Part shown: positions 1-8,885 of the stretch, piece after piece
How the letters are laid out: each line of letters begins with the position of its first letter
Numbering within the stretch: the first letter of the stretch is position 1
Assembly: GCF_900104765.1 (NCBI RefSeq)
Contig: NZ_LT629737.1
Span: forward strand, 2,418,001 to 2,482,000
Direction of reading: 5' to 3'
Origin: Gillisia sp. Hel1_33_143
Lineage (GTDB): Bacteria; Bacteroidota; Bacteroidia; Flavobacteriales; Flavobacteriaceae
Length of the DNA stretch: 64,000 bases
Made by a program: the position numbers and the translations under genes
Notes under the pieces: generated by a model
Seen by the model: the letters and a program-made list of their open reading frames with translations, nothing else
Database searches by the model: none
What the model was told of the DNA's origin: nothing

Positions 1-1977
1 ACCAATGCTTTAGGAGAGCAATCTTTACAGATCTCGTTCTTATCATTTCAAACAGCCAGATATTTTGCGCATGTTGGTAAAATGACCTCACTAAAGATCA
101 CTTTAAAAGAAGACCTTAATTCTTTAGATGCAGTTATTCTAAATGCCGGATCTTTTAAAGCTGGGGGTACTTCTAAAGTTTCAGTATTAAAACCATTAGA
201 TATAGTTACAACTGCAGGAAGTGCTGGAAACATCATTGCAGCGCTACAAACATTACCGGGAACTCAGGTAGCGGGAGAGAGTGGTAGGTTGTTTGTAAGA
301 GGTGGAGAAGCAGATGAAACACAAACCTATATTGATGGCTTAAGAGTGGCTCATCCCTACGGGGCAAGTGTGCAAAATGTTCCTAGCAGGGGAAGATTTT
401 CACCGTTTCTATTTAAAGGTATTTCTTTTCAAACTGGCGGATATAGTGCAGAATATGGAGAAGCTCTATCCGGAGTATTACTATTAGATTCAGAAGATGA
501 CGTGGAGCAAGATAGAACGGAAATCTCTCTTATGACAGTAGGATTGGGCATGGGAAATACTCAGAAATGGAAGGAGAGTTCATTAAGTATTAATACCTCC
601 TATATAAATCTTGCACCTTATATGCTAATAGCGCCGCAAAATCTAGATTGGGTAAAGCCCTTTAGAACTATCTCCGGAGAGGCTATTTACAGACAATCTC
701 TTAAGCGGGGTCTTTGGAAAACCTATGCAGCTTTTGATAATTCTAAATTTGAATTTAACAGAAAGAATATAGATCTGCCAATTCCAGAAAATATAAACCT
801 GAAGAATAATAATTTTTACTTCAACACTTCTTACGTAGGTAATTTTGGAGATAGATGGGAACTCAATACAGGAATTAGTTATGGTAGAGGAAACAACTCC
901 CTTAATTACAACTCCACTAGTATCAATAATACGGAGGATGCTATTCACCTAAAAATGAAAGTTAGTAATAGATTTTCAGATCACTTAAAAATTTCTGCAG
1001 GTTCAGATCTATTTTATACAGATTTTGAAGAGCAGATTGAAATACCAAAAAACGTATTGTTTAATTCTAAATTTCAAACAACCATAGGTGCTATTTATAC
1101 GGAAGCAGACATCCTATTTAGCAAATCTCTAGCTCTTAAAGTAGGTGTTCGTGCATCTTATAATAATTTACTAAAAGAAAGTAGGGTAGCGCCTAGAGTT
1201 TCCTTTGCTTATAAGACTAGTCCCTTTTCCCAATTTTCCTTTGCCTATGGGAATTTTTCTCAAACTCCTAAAACAGATTACTTAAAATTCAATGATAAAT
1301 TATCATCAGAAAATGCTTCTCACTATATTCTTAACTATCAATTCAATAAGGCAAATCGCTTGCTTAAATTAGAAGCCTATTATAAAGATTATAGAGATCT
1401 TATAAGATATACACAAGGTGAGAATTCGGAGCCAACTTTTTTGAACAATTCAGGAAATGGCTATGCTGGTGGCTTAGATATTTTTTATAGAGATGGTGCT
1501 AGTATAAAGAATTTGGAATATTGGATTTCATACTCTTACATAGATTCTAAAAGAAGATATAAGAACTTCCCAATAAAGGCTACGCCAGGTTTTATTGCAG
1601 ATCATACCCTGTCTATAGTCACCAAATATTGGATTAACGATCTTAGATCTCAGGTGGGGATTACTAATTCATTTAGTTCAGGAAGACCATATAACAATCC
1701 TAACCTATCGTCTTTTATGAGCGCGAAAACCAAAGCTTATAATAATTTGAGTTTGAGTTGGGCTTATCTTTTAAGTCCGCAGAAAATTCTTTATTTCTCA
1801 GTCTCTAATGTGTTAGGGACCAAAAATATTTTTGGATATGACTATGCTTCTACTGTAGATACTAACGGAAATTTTAGAAGGCAGGAAGTGGCTCCCACAG
1901 CAGATAGATTCTTCTTTGTAGGATTCTTTTGGACCATTAGCAACGATAAAAAAGCGAACAACCTTGAAAATCTTTAA
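1..1977 (+). CDS. TonB-dependent receptor, 5' end missing
   Basis: This outer-membrane receptor is open at the left edge: the frame runs without a stop from base 1, so the ATG at 82 is internal and the true start lies outside the window. The visible start (NALGEQSLQISFLSFQTARY, then KMTSLKITLKED) resembles the end of a CarboxypepD_reg-like domain. A plug follows, with VRGGEADETQTYIDG and SAEYGEALSGVLLLDSED, and then a long barrel of alternating aromatic strands ending in a C-terminal aromatic strand (DRFFFVGFFWTIS). It should import a large ligand with TonB energy. The substrate cannot be read from the sequence. It is not a full SusC, because no SusD follows it. Confidence 0.9.
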   Translation, partial: TNALGEQSLQISFLSFQTARYFAHVGKMTSLKITLKEDLNSLDAVILNAGSFKAGGTSKVSVLKPLDIVTTAGSAGNIIAALQTLPGTQVAGESGRLFVRGGEADETQTYIDGLRVAHPYGASVQNVPSRGRFSPFLFKGISFQTGGYSAEYGEALSGVLLLDSEDDVEQDRTEISLMTVGLGMGNTQKWKESSLSINTSYINLAPYMLIAPQNLDWVKPFRTISGEAIYRQSLKRGLWKTYAAFDNSKFEFNRKNIDLPIPENINLKNNNFYFNTSYVGNFGDRWELNTGISYGRGNNSLNYNSTSINNTEDAIHLKMKVSNRFSDHLKISAGSDLFYTDFEEQIEIPKNVLFNSKFQTTIGAIYTEADILFSKSLALKVGVRASYNNLLKESRVAPRVSFAYKTSPFSQFSFAYGNFSQTPKTDYLKFNDKLSSENASHYILNYQFNKANRLLKLEAYYKDYRDLIRYTQGENSEPTFLNNSGNGYAGGLDIFYRDGASIKNLEYWISYSYIDSKRRYKNFPIKATPGFIADHTLSIVTKYWINDLRSQVGITNSFSSGRPYNNPNLSSFMSAKTKAYNNLSLSWAYLLSPQKILYFSVSNVLGTKNIFGYDYASTVDTNGNFRRQEVAPTADRFFFVGFFWTISNDKKANNLENL

Positions 1978-2094
1978 CTCGCTTTAATTTTAATTACAGT
2001 TCATCCTTATAATTAAACAACTGGGTATATCTTAATTTCTCAAAGAGAACAAACCATAGATATTTGTTAAATCAAAAACCAATACTTAATAATC

Positions 2095-2718
2095 ATGGAT
2101 AAATTTATTTTAATACTAGCGGTATTTTTTACCAACTTAATCTTTTCTCAAAACAATTATGAGGAAGGAATGACTCATGCCTTAGAATTATGGGAGCAAG
2201 GAAAACCAAATGAAGCTTCAGATTTTTTTGAAAGAATTGCAGCGGCAGAAGAAAACGAGTGGCTTCCAAATTACTATGTCTCTTTAGTAAATACAACTCA
2301 GGCTTTTGAGAATTTAGGCACTAATAAGGTAAAAGATCTCATAGCTAAGGCTCAAAGCGCTTTAGATAAAGAATTAAATATTGATCCGGAGAATACAGAA
2401 CTTTTAATAGTACAAGCTCTGATATATACAGCACTTATTGCTGATAATCCAATGAATAATGGGCAGAAATTAGCTCCAAAAGTCATGAGTATTTATAACA
2501 AGGCAGAGAAAATTGATCCTAAAAATCCAAGAGTGATCTTATCTAAGGCGCAGTTTGAAATGGGATCTGCAAAATATTTTGGAACAGATACTCAACCAAT
2601 TTGCAATAGAATTGAGAAATCTTTAACACTTTTTGATACCTTTAAAACTCAAACAGCATTTTATCCGGAGTGGGGTAGGGAGCAAGCGGTTACAGCATTA
2701 GAAGATTGCGCTAAGTAA
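2095..2718 (+). CDS. Secreted TPR-like protein of unknown function
   Basis: A 207-residue protein with an N-terminal signal peptide (MDKFILILAVFFTNLIFSQ, likely cut after the SQ). The rest is helical and resembles tetratricopeptide repeats: ALELWEQGKPNEASDFFERI near residue 30, a middle segment LDPEN-like (ELNIDPENTELLIVQALIYT), and KAEKIDPKNPRVILSKAQFE. It probably acts in the periplasm as a protein-binding scaffold. It lies 117 bases after the receptor gene and 15 bases before the histidine kinase gene, so it may be co-transcribed with the signalling genes. No catalytic motif is visible. Confidence 0.75.
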   Translation: MDKFILILAVFFTNLIFSQNNYEEGMTHALELWEQGKPNEASDFFERIAAAEENEWLPNYYVSLVNTTQAFENLGTNKVKDLIAKAQSALDKELNIDPENTELLIVQALIYTALIADNPMNNGQKLAPKVMSIYNKAEKIDPKNPRVILSKAQFEMGSAKYFGTDTQPICNRIEKSLTLFDTFKTQTAFYPEWGREQAVTALEDCAK

Positions 2719-2733
2719 ATATGAAATTTAAGA

Positions 2734-4074
2734 ATGAAGAAGATATTAAAAATAGTAATAATGGTTTTGGTGATAAGCGTTCTATTGAATGTCTTGGAAC
2801 TAAGTTTTAAATTTCTTGCTGGTGAGTATGTAGCATTAGATCTAACTATAATTAGTTCCTTCGGATATTACCTGCTTTATACGCTCCCGCTAACACTAAT
2901 TAATTATTATTTGTTTAATTATTTAAACCATAAGATCAATTGGGAGAAGTATGACCAGCGTTATAGGTTTGTAATTGGATTTGTAGGTTCCATAAGCTTA
3001 ACGCTTATAGCATTATTTCTTATTAGGACTTTCCATAAAGTAGTTCTTGAAGGGCAGACCTATTCAGAATTCTTAGCATCCCAAAATGGAACTTTTTATT
3101 TGATTTCATTAATTATAACTGTTGTAATTTCTCTATTCTTTCATGTATTTTACTTTTACAAAGCACTCCAAGAAAATAAAGTAAAAGAGCAAAAGATCAT
3201 TGCAGGAACGGCTTCTGCTAAATTTGAAAGTTTAAAGAACCAAATAGACCCCCATTTTTTATTCAATAGCTTAAATGTGCTCACATCTTTAATAGAAGAA
3301 AGTCCTGATAATGCTCAAAAATTTACCACATCTCTGTCAAAGATTTATAGATATGTTTTAGAGCAAAAGGATAAAGAACTAGTGAGCATAGAGGAAGAAT
3401 TATCATTTGCCATTCTCTATATGAATCTTTTAAAGATGAGGTTTGAAGATAGTATACATTATGAGATACCTAAAGAACTAAGTACTCCTAATGGTAAAGT
3501 GGTACCTCTATCACTGCAGCTATTATTAGAAAATACCATTAAGCACAATGTAGTAAGTGAGAAGAAGCCTCTTTATATTAGAATTTTTGAAGATAAGGGC
3601 TATTTGATCGTAGAAAATGATTATCAAAAAAAGGAAGTTTTAGGTGCCCGAAAGGGTGTAGGACTTCAAAATATAGCAGATAGATATTCTTTAATCACTC
3701 AGCGTGAAGTTGCTGTAGAGCAAAATTCTGAGGTGTTTAGAGTAAAATTACCAATATTAACTAAACAATTTTCAGTTATGGAAACAAATCAATCTAACAA
3801 AAGCGAAGCTTATTTTAAAGCTAAACAACGCGTAAAGGAGATAAAAGAATTCTATGGAAATCTAATTTCTTATTGTGTAGTGATCCCTTTTTTAATCTTT
3901 ATAAATTATATGACCTATTGGGGCTTTCAATGGTTCTGGTTTCCATTATTTGGTTGGGGACTGGGACTTACCATTCATGGATTCTCTGTGTTTGGATATG
4001 GTTCTACCTGGGAGGAAAGAAAGATCAAAGAGATAATGGCAAAAGATGTTGAAAACAATAAAACTTGGAACTAA
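2734..4074 (+). CDS. LytS-type sensor histidine kinase with C-terminal 2TM domain
   Basis: A 446-residue membrane kinase. Residues about 1-150 hold four predicted membrane helices. The His_kinase segment has the phospho-acceptor motif NQIDPHFLFNSLN at about residue 169. A HATPase domain follows, with the N-box-like LLLENTIKHN and the G-box GVGLQNIADRY. From about residue 350 the protein continues into a second membrane unit with a KAKQRVKEIKEFYGNL start, two hydrophobic helices and a WEERKIKEIM tail, which is the 2TM domain pattern. The junction reads QFSVMETNQ, so it looks like a fusion of two formerly separate genes. Its partner is presumably the LytTR regulator downstream. The stop overlaps the next ATG by one base. 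Confidence 0.88.
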   Translation: MKKILKIVIMVLVISVLLNVLELSFKFLAGEYVALDLTIISSFGYYLLYTLPLTLINYYLFNYLNHKINWEKYDQRYRFVIGFVGSISLTLIALFLIRTFHKVVLEGQTYSEFLASQNGTFYLISLIITVVISLFFHVFYFYKALQENKVKEQKIIAGTASAKFESLKNQIDPHFLFNSLNVLTSLIEESPDNAQKFTTSLSKIYRYVLEQKDKELVSIEEELSFAILYMNLLKMRFEDSIHYEIPKELSTPNGKVVPLSLQLLLENTIKHNVVSEKKPLYIRIFEDKGYLIVENDYQKKEVLGARKGVGLQNIADRYSLITQREVAVEQNSEVFRVKLPILTKQFSVMETNQSNKSEAYFKAKQRVKEIKEFYGNLISYCVVIPFLIFINYMTYWGFQWFWFPLFGWGLGLTIHGFSVFGYGSTWEERKIKEIMAKDVENNKTWN

Positions 4075-4394
4075 TGAAACAGTACGATGAGCATAGTAAT
4101 AATTATCAATTAGCTAAGAAACGGGTAAAACGAATAAGAGGTTTCTATATTCACCTTTTTATATATATCGTGGTGAACATATGTATTATCATTTTAGATT
4201 CCAATAGACAGTATTTTATTAATGGAAATTTTCAATTCTGGGCTTTTGGGAATATATTTTTTTGGGGAATAGGTCTATTTATTCACTGGGCTAGTGTTTT
4301 TGGACCTAATATATTTCTAACCAAGAAATGGGAAGAGAAAAAGATAGAAGAGCTCATGAAAAAGGATAGTTTCGAACAAAAAAAATGGGAATAA
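4074..4394 (+). CDS. 2TM domain membrane protein
   Basis: A 106-residue protein made of one 2TM unit: a basic lead (KKRVKRIRGFYIHLF), two hydrophobic helices, a WASVFGPN loop and a charged WEEKKIEELMKKD tail. It closely resembles the C-terminal part of the preceding kinase, so the two probably arose by duplication. I chose the ATG at 4074, which overlaps the kinase stop codon (TAATG), over a TTG at 4065; this overlap suggests translational coupling. The function is unknown, but its place between kinase and regulator points to a role in membrane sensing or in modulating the kinase. Confidence 0.8.
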   Translation: MKQYDEHSNNYQLAKKRVKRIRGFYIHLFIYIVVNICIIILDSNRQYFINGNFQFWAFGNIFFWGIGLFIHWASVFGPNIFLTKKWEEKKIEELMKKDSFEQKKWE

Positions 4395-4409
4395 AAATAT
4401 ACTAGAGCT

Positions 4410-5183
4410 ATGAATGCTATTATTATAGAAGATGAAAAGCCAGCAGCAAGAAGGCTCAATAGAATGTTAGATAAGCTTGAGGTTCCAATAATTGAGGTTT
4501 TACATTCTGTAGAAGATTCTATAGCTTGGTTCTCTCAGAATGACCATCCAGATCTTATATTCTTAGATATTCAACTTAGTGACGGTTTGTCTTTTGAGAT
4601 TTTTGAGAATATAAAGATTAAAAGCGCAGTTATCTTCACTACTGCTTATGATGAATACGCTTTACAGGCCTTTAAGCTGAATAGTATAGATTATCTATTG
4701 AAGCCAATTGATGATGAGGAATTGGAAACAGCGGTACATAAATATCAGGATCTTCTAAAAGATCTAAATTCTAAAAATGAGGATCTTAACCTTCAATTGA
4801 ATTTTGAAGATATTAAAAAGTTACTGGTAAGTCCTGAAGAAAGATCCTACAAAAAACGATTTACCGTAAAAGTGGGTCAGCACCTTAAAATGATTTCACT
4901 TGAAGATATTGAATGCATATACAGTGAAAATAAAGGTACCTATATCTATACTTCAGAAGGTAGAAATTATTTACTAGAGACTACCTTAGAAAGTTTAGAA
5001 AATGATCTTCCTCCAGACTTATTCTTTAGAGTTAATAGAAAGGTATTCGTTCAACTAGGAGCTATCAAAGATATTATTGCGTATAGCAATTCAAGATTAA
5101 AGATTATAACAAAATGCTTTAAGGAATTTGAGATCATCGTTGCTAGAGAGCGCGTAAAAGATTTTAAAAATTGGTTGGGTTAA
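4410..5183 (+). CDS. LytTR-family response regulator
   Basis: A 257-residue two-component regulator. The receiver domain (about 1-120) has the acidic pair IIIEDEKPAARR, the phospho-acceptor aspartate in LIFLDIQLSDG, the TTAYDEYALQAF switch region and the conserved lysine in DYLLKPIDD. A LytTR DNA-binding domain occupies about residues 150-257 (KVGQHLKMISLEDIECIYSE, RVNRKVFVQLGAIKDI). It lies 15 bases after the 2TM gene and probably receives phosphate from the kinase encoded two genes upstream. LytTR regulators commonly control envelope or transport genes; the targets here are not visible. Confidence 0.92.
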   Translation: MNAIIIEDEKPAARRLNRMLDKLEVPIIEVLHSVEDSIAWFSQNDHPDLIFLDIQLSDGLSFEIFENIKIKSAVIFTTAYDEYALQAFKLNSIDYLLKPIDDEELETAVHKYQDLLKDLNSKNEDLNLQLNFEDIKKLLVSPEERSYKKRFTVKVGQHLKMISLEDIECIYSENKGTYIYTSEGRNYLLETTLESLENDLPPDLFFRVNRKVFVQLGAIKDIIAYSNSRLKIITKCFKEFEIIVARERVKDFKNWLG

Positions 5184-5354
5184 AAATTAAAATGTTAAAA
5201 ATCATCATTTTAAAAACCAAAGTCAAAAAAGTCTCGTAAGTATAACAAATGCAGAATATTAATTGTAGTAGATCATAAGGCATTTATTTTTTCTTTGGTT
5301 TGTTTTGATCCTATGGAAGATTTGTTGTTGAGTTTTGATTTTACAATGCTTTCT

Positions 5355-5389
5355 GAATACTACGATTAAGTATTCTTTTGATTTTTTTT
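5355..5389 (+). terminator. Hairpin followed by T-rich tract
   Basis: GAATACT at 5355-5361 pairs with AGTATTC at 5369-5375, and a T-rich stretch with eight consecutive T follows. This fits a weak intrinsic terminator after the LytTR operon. Confidence 0.5.
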
Positions 5390-5400
5390 GGTTGGTTATA

Positions 5401-5438
5401 GAAAGGTTTGTTTTGAAAAGGACAAGCCTTTCTTATTT
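5401..5438 (+). terminator. Intrinsic terminator of the LytTR operon
   Basis: GAAAGGTTTGT at 5401-5411 pairs with ACAAGCCTTTC at 5422-5432 with one G-U pair, followed by TTATTTT. It is oriented for plus-strand transcription. Confidence 0.65.
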
Positions 5439-5461
5439 TAATAAAATTAGATAGTTGGAAA

Positions 5462-5498
5462 AAAAGAAGGATATCTATAAAATAGATATCCTTCTTTT
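5462..5498. terminator. Bidirectional terminator
   Basis: A perfect 17-base stem (5462-5478 with 5482-5498) closes a three-base loop and is flanked by A-rich and T-rich sequence on the two sides. It sits 22 bases after the minus-strand anti-sigma gene and can serve the converging transcripts. Confidence 0.85.
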
Positions 5499-5519
5499 AA
5501 ATTTCTGTTTCTTCTAGTT

Positions 5520-6317
5520 CTAAGTAGATGAGACTGTTCCTAATGTATATAACTGTTCCATTGTTGGAGTTTTACTACCTCCTGCAGGTTCTAAAGTTAT
5601 TCCAAATCCTTCAGATAGATTTTCATTTGTTAATTCAAAGATCTTATTATCATCATCTTCAAATTTATCCAGCAATCCTATGCTAACAGGAGTAAGTGGT
5701 TGCATTTTTAAAGACCATACCTGGTAAACCATTCCTCTAGGAGGATTGGGAAGATCTTTAGCATCTATATAGGTTTTATTATTTTCTTCATTATAATATG
5801 CAAATGCATATGCATCTGGAGCTACTTGCTGTCCTTTAAGAGAAACTCTAATAATGTTCTTATCTCTAAGTACTGCTAATAATTGCTGAGATTTCTCCGT
5901 ATTATTTCTTGCTTCTGCTATTTGAGATTCCATCTGTGCTTTCTCTACTTGCAATGCCTGAACAGAATTTTGAAGTTCATTGTTCCTATTAAATAGTACG
6001 AATAATCCAATTAAGAATAATAAACTTGCTGCCCATCCTAAATAAGGAACTAAACTAGATTTTTTTCGGGTAATTGGAATTACCTTTTCAGAACTACCAA
6101 GTTTGGTTTTAATAGAAGCTATAAGTTGCTCTGGATTATATGGTGCTGCTGCAGAAGATAGTTGCATCAAAGAGTGTTCTATTGCAGCTACCTCTTCTTC
6201 AACGGTAGGATATTCTCTAAGCTTTGCAGCTACTTCAGCACTTTCTGTCTCTGTAAGAGCACCATATACATAGAGCTCTAAAATTCCGGATTGTATGTAA
6301 TCGTTAATGTCTTCCAT
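5520..6317 (-). CDS. RskA-like membrane anti-sigma factor
   Basis: A 265-residue protein. The N-terminal cytoplasmic part (about 1-85; YIQSGILELYVYGALTETES) matches the zinc-free anti-sigma fold of the RskA group. One membrane helix lies at about 89-109 (YLGWAASLLFLIGLFVLF), a short coiled coil follows, and the periplasmic C-terminus carries the RskA motif (PPRGMVYQVWSLKMQPLTPV, GFGITLEPAGG). It should hold the partner sigma factor at the membrane until a signal releases it. It starts two bases after the sigma gene stop, so the two are translated together. Confidence 0.88.
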   Translation of the reverse strand: MEDINDYIQSGILELYVYGALTETESAEVAAKLREYPTVEEEVAAIEHSLMQLSSAAAPYNPEQLIASIKTKLGSSEKVIPITRKKSSLVPYLGWAASLLFLIGLFVLFNRNNELQNSVQALQVEKAQMESQIAEARNNTEKSQQLLAVLRDKNIIRVSLKGQQVAPDAYAFAYYNEENNKTYIDAKDLPNPPRGMVYQVWSLKMQPLTPVSIGLLDKFEDDDNKIFELTNENLSEGFGITLEPAGGSKTPTMEQLYTLGTVSST

Positions 6318-6319
6318 AA

Positions 6320-6847
6320 TTATATAACTGTAGCTCTAAGTTTATCAATACACACCCTATTTTTGGTCTTTACAGTTCCTAAAGGCATGTCTAGTTTCTC
6401 TGCAGTCTCTTTTTGTGTAAATCCTTTAAAGAATAAAAGATCTATAAGTTTTTTGCAAACAGGCTCTAAAATATCTATATATTTTTGAAGACCTATTGCA
6501 TCTATCTTACTACTAAAGTTAGACTTTGCTTCTAGTATATCTACGAAATTATCCGACTTAAGGTTTAACTGTTTGTTTTTAAAATCTTTAGATCGAATCT
6601 TATCTATGGAGGCATTTCTTGCTATATTCAAGATCCAAGTAAAAAATCTACCTTTTTTCGGGTTATAGGTAGGTGCTTTTTCCCAGATCTTAAGAAACAC
6701 GTCTTGAAGAATTTCTTCTGAAACCGTTTTATCTCTTGTGATGGTATAAATAATACCGAAAATACTTTCCGAATATAATTGGTAAATTCTTTCAAAGGCT
6801 CTCTCGTTTCCAGCCTGAAGTTGAGCAATTAGTTGGTCTTGTTGCAT
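6320..6847 (-). CDS. ECF RNA polymerase sigma factor, SigK/RpoE type
   Basis: A 175-residue ECF sigma factor. Region 2 includes FERIYQLYSESIFGIIYTIT and DVFLKIWEKAPTYNPKKGRF, with WILNIARNASIDKIRS for -10 recognition. Region 4 ends with a helix-turn-helix (GFTQKETAEKLDMPLGTVKT). It is followed after two bases by an RskA-like anti-sigma gene, the usual SigK-RskA layout. The Cu-Zn superoxide dismutase gene lies just upstream on the same strand, though a terminator separates them. Confidence 0.9.
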   Translation of the reverse strand: MQQDQLIAQLQAGNERAFERIYQLYSESIFGIIYTITRDKTVSEEILQDVFLKIWEKAPTYNPKKGRFFTWILNIARNASIDKIRSKDFKNKQLNLKSDNFVDILEAKSNFSSKIDAIGLQKYIDILEPVCKKLIDLLFFKGFTQKETAEKLDMPLGTVKTKNRVCIDKLRATVI

Positions 6848-6900
6848 GGGTTATCCTAAAATATTTCCTTTAAAAGTATAAAAAATAATGTCATAAAACA

Positions 6901-6927
6901 GTAAAAGCAACCAATGGTTGCTTTTAC
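6901..6927 (-). terminator. Terminator after the superoxide dismutase gene
   Basis: GTAAAAGCAACC at 6901-6912 pairs with GGTTGCTTTTAC at 6916-6927, leaving a three-base loop. It lies 26 bases past the sod stop on the minus strand, between sod and the sigma gene. Confidence 0.7.
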
Positions 6928-6952
6928 GTTAATAATTTATAGAGGTGTAGTA

Positions 6953-7534
6953 TTATTTAATAGTCCCACATCCAACTCTAGTTCCTGCAGCTCCAGAAGG
7001 TTGAGAAGTGAAATCATCTACACCATCATGTATTACAACAGATTTTCCAACAATGTTCTTAGCATCATCATCACATCCAATACACCACTCATCTGTAGTC
7101 ATAGTAATAGTTCCATTTCCATTGGCATCAACTTTGAAGTTTCCAATATCACCTTTGTGGTATCCATTTGGAGATCCCCATTTACCATGATCTTCATGAG
7201 TTGGATTCCAATGTCCACCAGCAGAAGAACCATCTGCCGCAGAGCAATCTGCATTTTCATGAATGTGAATTGCATGCATTCCGGCAGCAAGACCATCAAT
7301 AAGAGCAGTCATAGTTACTTCTCCATTTTCCTGAGTAAACACAACGTTACCAGATAATTTACTGTCACTCTTAGCTTCTAAAGTAACTTTTGCTTTCTTA
7401 ACTTCTTCTTGTTTAGTTTCCTGAGACATCTCAGTTGTAGAAGAATTTTCGTCTTTAGCTTCTTTTTTGTCGTTTTTACATCCAACAATCAATAAGGAAG
7501 CACAGAATAAAAATGATAGACTAATACGTTTCAT
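6953..7534 (-). CDS. sodC: Cu-Zn superoxide dismutase lipoprotein
   Basis: This 193-residue enzyme converts superoxide to oxygen and hydrogen peroxide outside the cytoplasm. The signal ends in a lipobox (ASLLIVGC, Cys19), and a charged Glu/Lys-rich linker runs to about residue 55. The metal ligands are visible: HAIHIHE (two copper histidines), GGHWNP (bridging histidine), HEDHGKWGSPNGYHKGDIGN (zinc ligands) and VVIHDGVDD (last copper histidine). The disulfide cysteines are in NADCSAADG and RVGCGTI. An odd extra pair, EWCIGCDDD, sits in a loop. The gene appears to be a single unit closed by its own terminator. Confidence 0.93.
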   Translation of the reverse strand: MKRISLSFLFCASLLIVGCKNDKKEAKDENSSTTEMSQETKQEEVKKAKVTLEAKSDSKLSGNVVFTQENGEVTMTALIDGLAAGMHAIHIHENADCSAADGSSAGGHWNPTHEDHGKWGSPNGYHKGDIGNFKVDANGNGTITMTTDEWCIGCDDDAKNIVGKSVVIHDGVDDFTSQPSGAAGTRVGCGTIK

Positions 7535-7660
7535 AATTTTGTTTACTTGGTTTGTTAATTTATATCTAAAGTACAGTGATTCTTAGGAAGCACCAAAGAT
7601 TTAAGGATTGCTTAACAGATGTTAAAATCTATATTATCACTCCCAATTAATTTAAAATTT

Positions 7661-8875
7661 CTATTCTTTAATAACAGTAGTTATTACTTGGGTAGGGGTA
7701 GTGAGGGTTTTATGAACGGGACATTTATCTGCGATGAGTATAATTTTATCTAGCTGAGCTTTATCCAAGTCTCCTTTAATTATTATTTCTCTGCTAAACG
7801 TATCGATCTTAGCTGAAGTATCTTCGCAATTCTCACAATCTGTAGAATAGTCCTTTGCGTAGTTAATATGAGTTTCTACAGAATCTATTATCCAATTCTT
7901 TCTTCTTGCATACATCTGTATCGTCATTGAAGTGCATGCTGCTAGTCCGGCAGAGATATAATCGTAAGGGGAAGGTCCTAAGTTTTTACCGCCTACTTTT
8001 ACGGGTTCATCTGCAATAAAACCATGATTTCCGGCTTGCATCTGAGTTGTAAATCCTTCAGCTCCTAATTTTGCAACTACTTCAAAATTGGTAGTTAATT
8101 CAATTTTTTCTGAAATCTCAATATACCTGCTAGCCCAATTTCCAATCATAGATCCTGCATAGATAGAATCTCTAGTATTGGTTAATAAATGGTCTGCTCC
8201 GTCTAGAGATATAAAACTTTTAGGATGTCTGGCGGCTAAGTAGATCTCTTCAGCATTTTTTATTTCTACAATTGCATCTTGCGGGCTATGTAAAATTAGT
8301 AGAGGTTTATCTAGATCTGGTAAAATTGTTTTTAGTTGCTTATCTTCTATATCCTCTAGAAATTGCTTCTTAATCTTAAAGGGTCTTCCACCAATATTAA
8401 CTTCTGCAGATCCCTCATCATTAATTTCCTTAAGGTCATCTTTAAGTAAATGTACTAAATGATTAGCTTTAGATGGAGCAGCTATTGTGGCAACAGCTTT
8501 TACAGAAGATAATTCTTTAGCCGCAAATAAAACAGCCGCTCCACCTAGAGAATGACCAATAAGTAGACTTGGCTCTTTATATTTAAGCCTTAAAAATTCT
8601 ACAGCCTGTAAAAGATCGTCTACATTACCGCTAAAATTGGAATCTTCAAAATCTCCTTCACTTTCACCTAATCCTGTAAAGTCGAATCTTAGAACTCCAT
8701 AGCCTTGTTGAGTAAGCGCATTGCAGATATTTTTTACTGCAAAATAGTTCTTATTACAGGTAAAGCAGTGCGCAAACAAAGCGTAGTTGTGCGGTTCCTG
8801 ATCTGATGGTAATTCTAATTTACCTTTAAGCAGATGCCCATTTTTATTTTTAAAAGTTACATTTTGAGAACTCAT
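7661..8875 (-). CDS. Alpha/beta hydrolase fused to OsmC domain
   Basis: A 404-residue two-domain protein. The N-terminal hydrolase (about 1-255) has the nucleophile elbow LIGHSLGGAAVLFAA, the acid in HSPQDAIVEI and the histidine in SLDGADHLL. The C-terminal OsmC/Ohr-like domain (about 265-404) has the two reactive cysteines in SAGLAACTSMTIQMYA and ADKCPVHKTLT. OsmC proteins reduce organic hydroperoxides, so the pair may release and detoxify a lipid-derived peroxide, but that is inference. It has no signal peptide and is cytoplasmic. The gene lies ten bases downstream of the lipid kinase gene, probably in one operon with it. Confidence 0.9.
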   Translation of the reverse strand: MSSQNVTFKNKNGHLLKGKLELPSDQEPHNYALFAHCFTCNKNYFAVKNICNALTQQGYGVLRFDFTGLGESEGDFEDSNFSGNVDDLLQAVEFLRLKYKEPSLLIGHSLGGAAVLFAAKELSSVKAVATIAAPSKANHLVHLLKDDLKEINDEGSAEVNIGGRPFKIKKQFLEDIEDKQLKTILPDLDKPLLILHSPQDAIVEIKNAEEIYLAARHPKSFISLDGADHLLTNTRDSIYAGSMIGNWASRYIEISEKIELTTNFEVVAKLGAEGFTTQMQAGNHGFIADEPVKVGGKNLGPSPYDYISAGLAACTSMTIQMYARRKNWIIDSVETHINYAKDYSTDCENCEDTSAKIDTFSREIIIKGDLDKAQLDKIILIADKCPVHKTLTTPTQVITTVIKE

Positions 8876-8885
8876 ATTATTTTTT

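Larger units (their letters stand above)
5184..5519. other. Intergenic region with three hairpins, no gene
   Basis: This 336-base gap separates converging genes. Three hairpins lie in its right half (listed separately). A 9-base complementary pair, AAACCAAAG at 5214-5222 and CTTTGGTTT at 5293-5301, could also form a long-range stem in the transcript of the LytTR gene. I see no plausible reading frame. Confidence 0.6.

Noticed and set aside
6914-7357. Plus-strand 147-residue frame over the sodC gene
   Set aside because: It lies antisense to a well-conserved Cu-Zn superoxide dismutase, is Ser/Ile-rich and has no recognisable motif.
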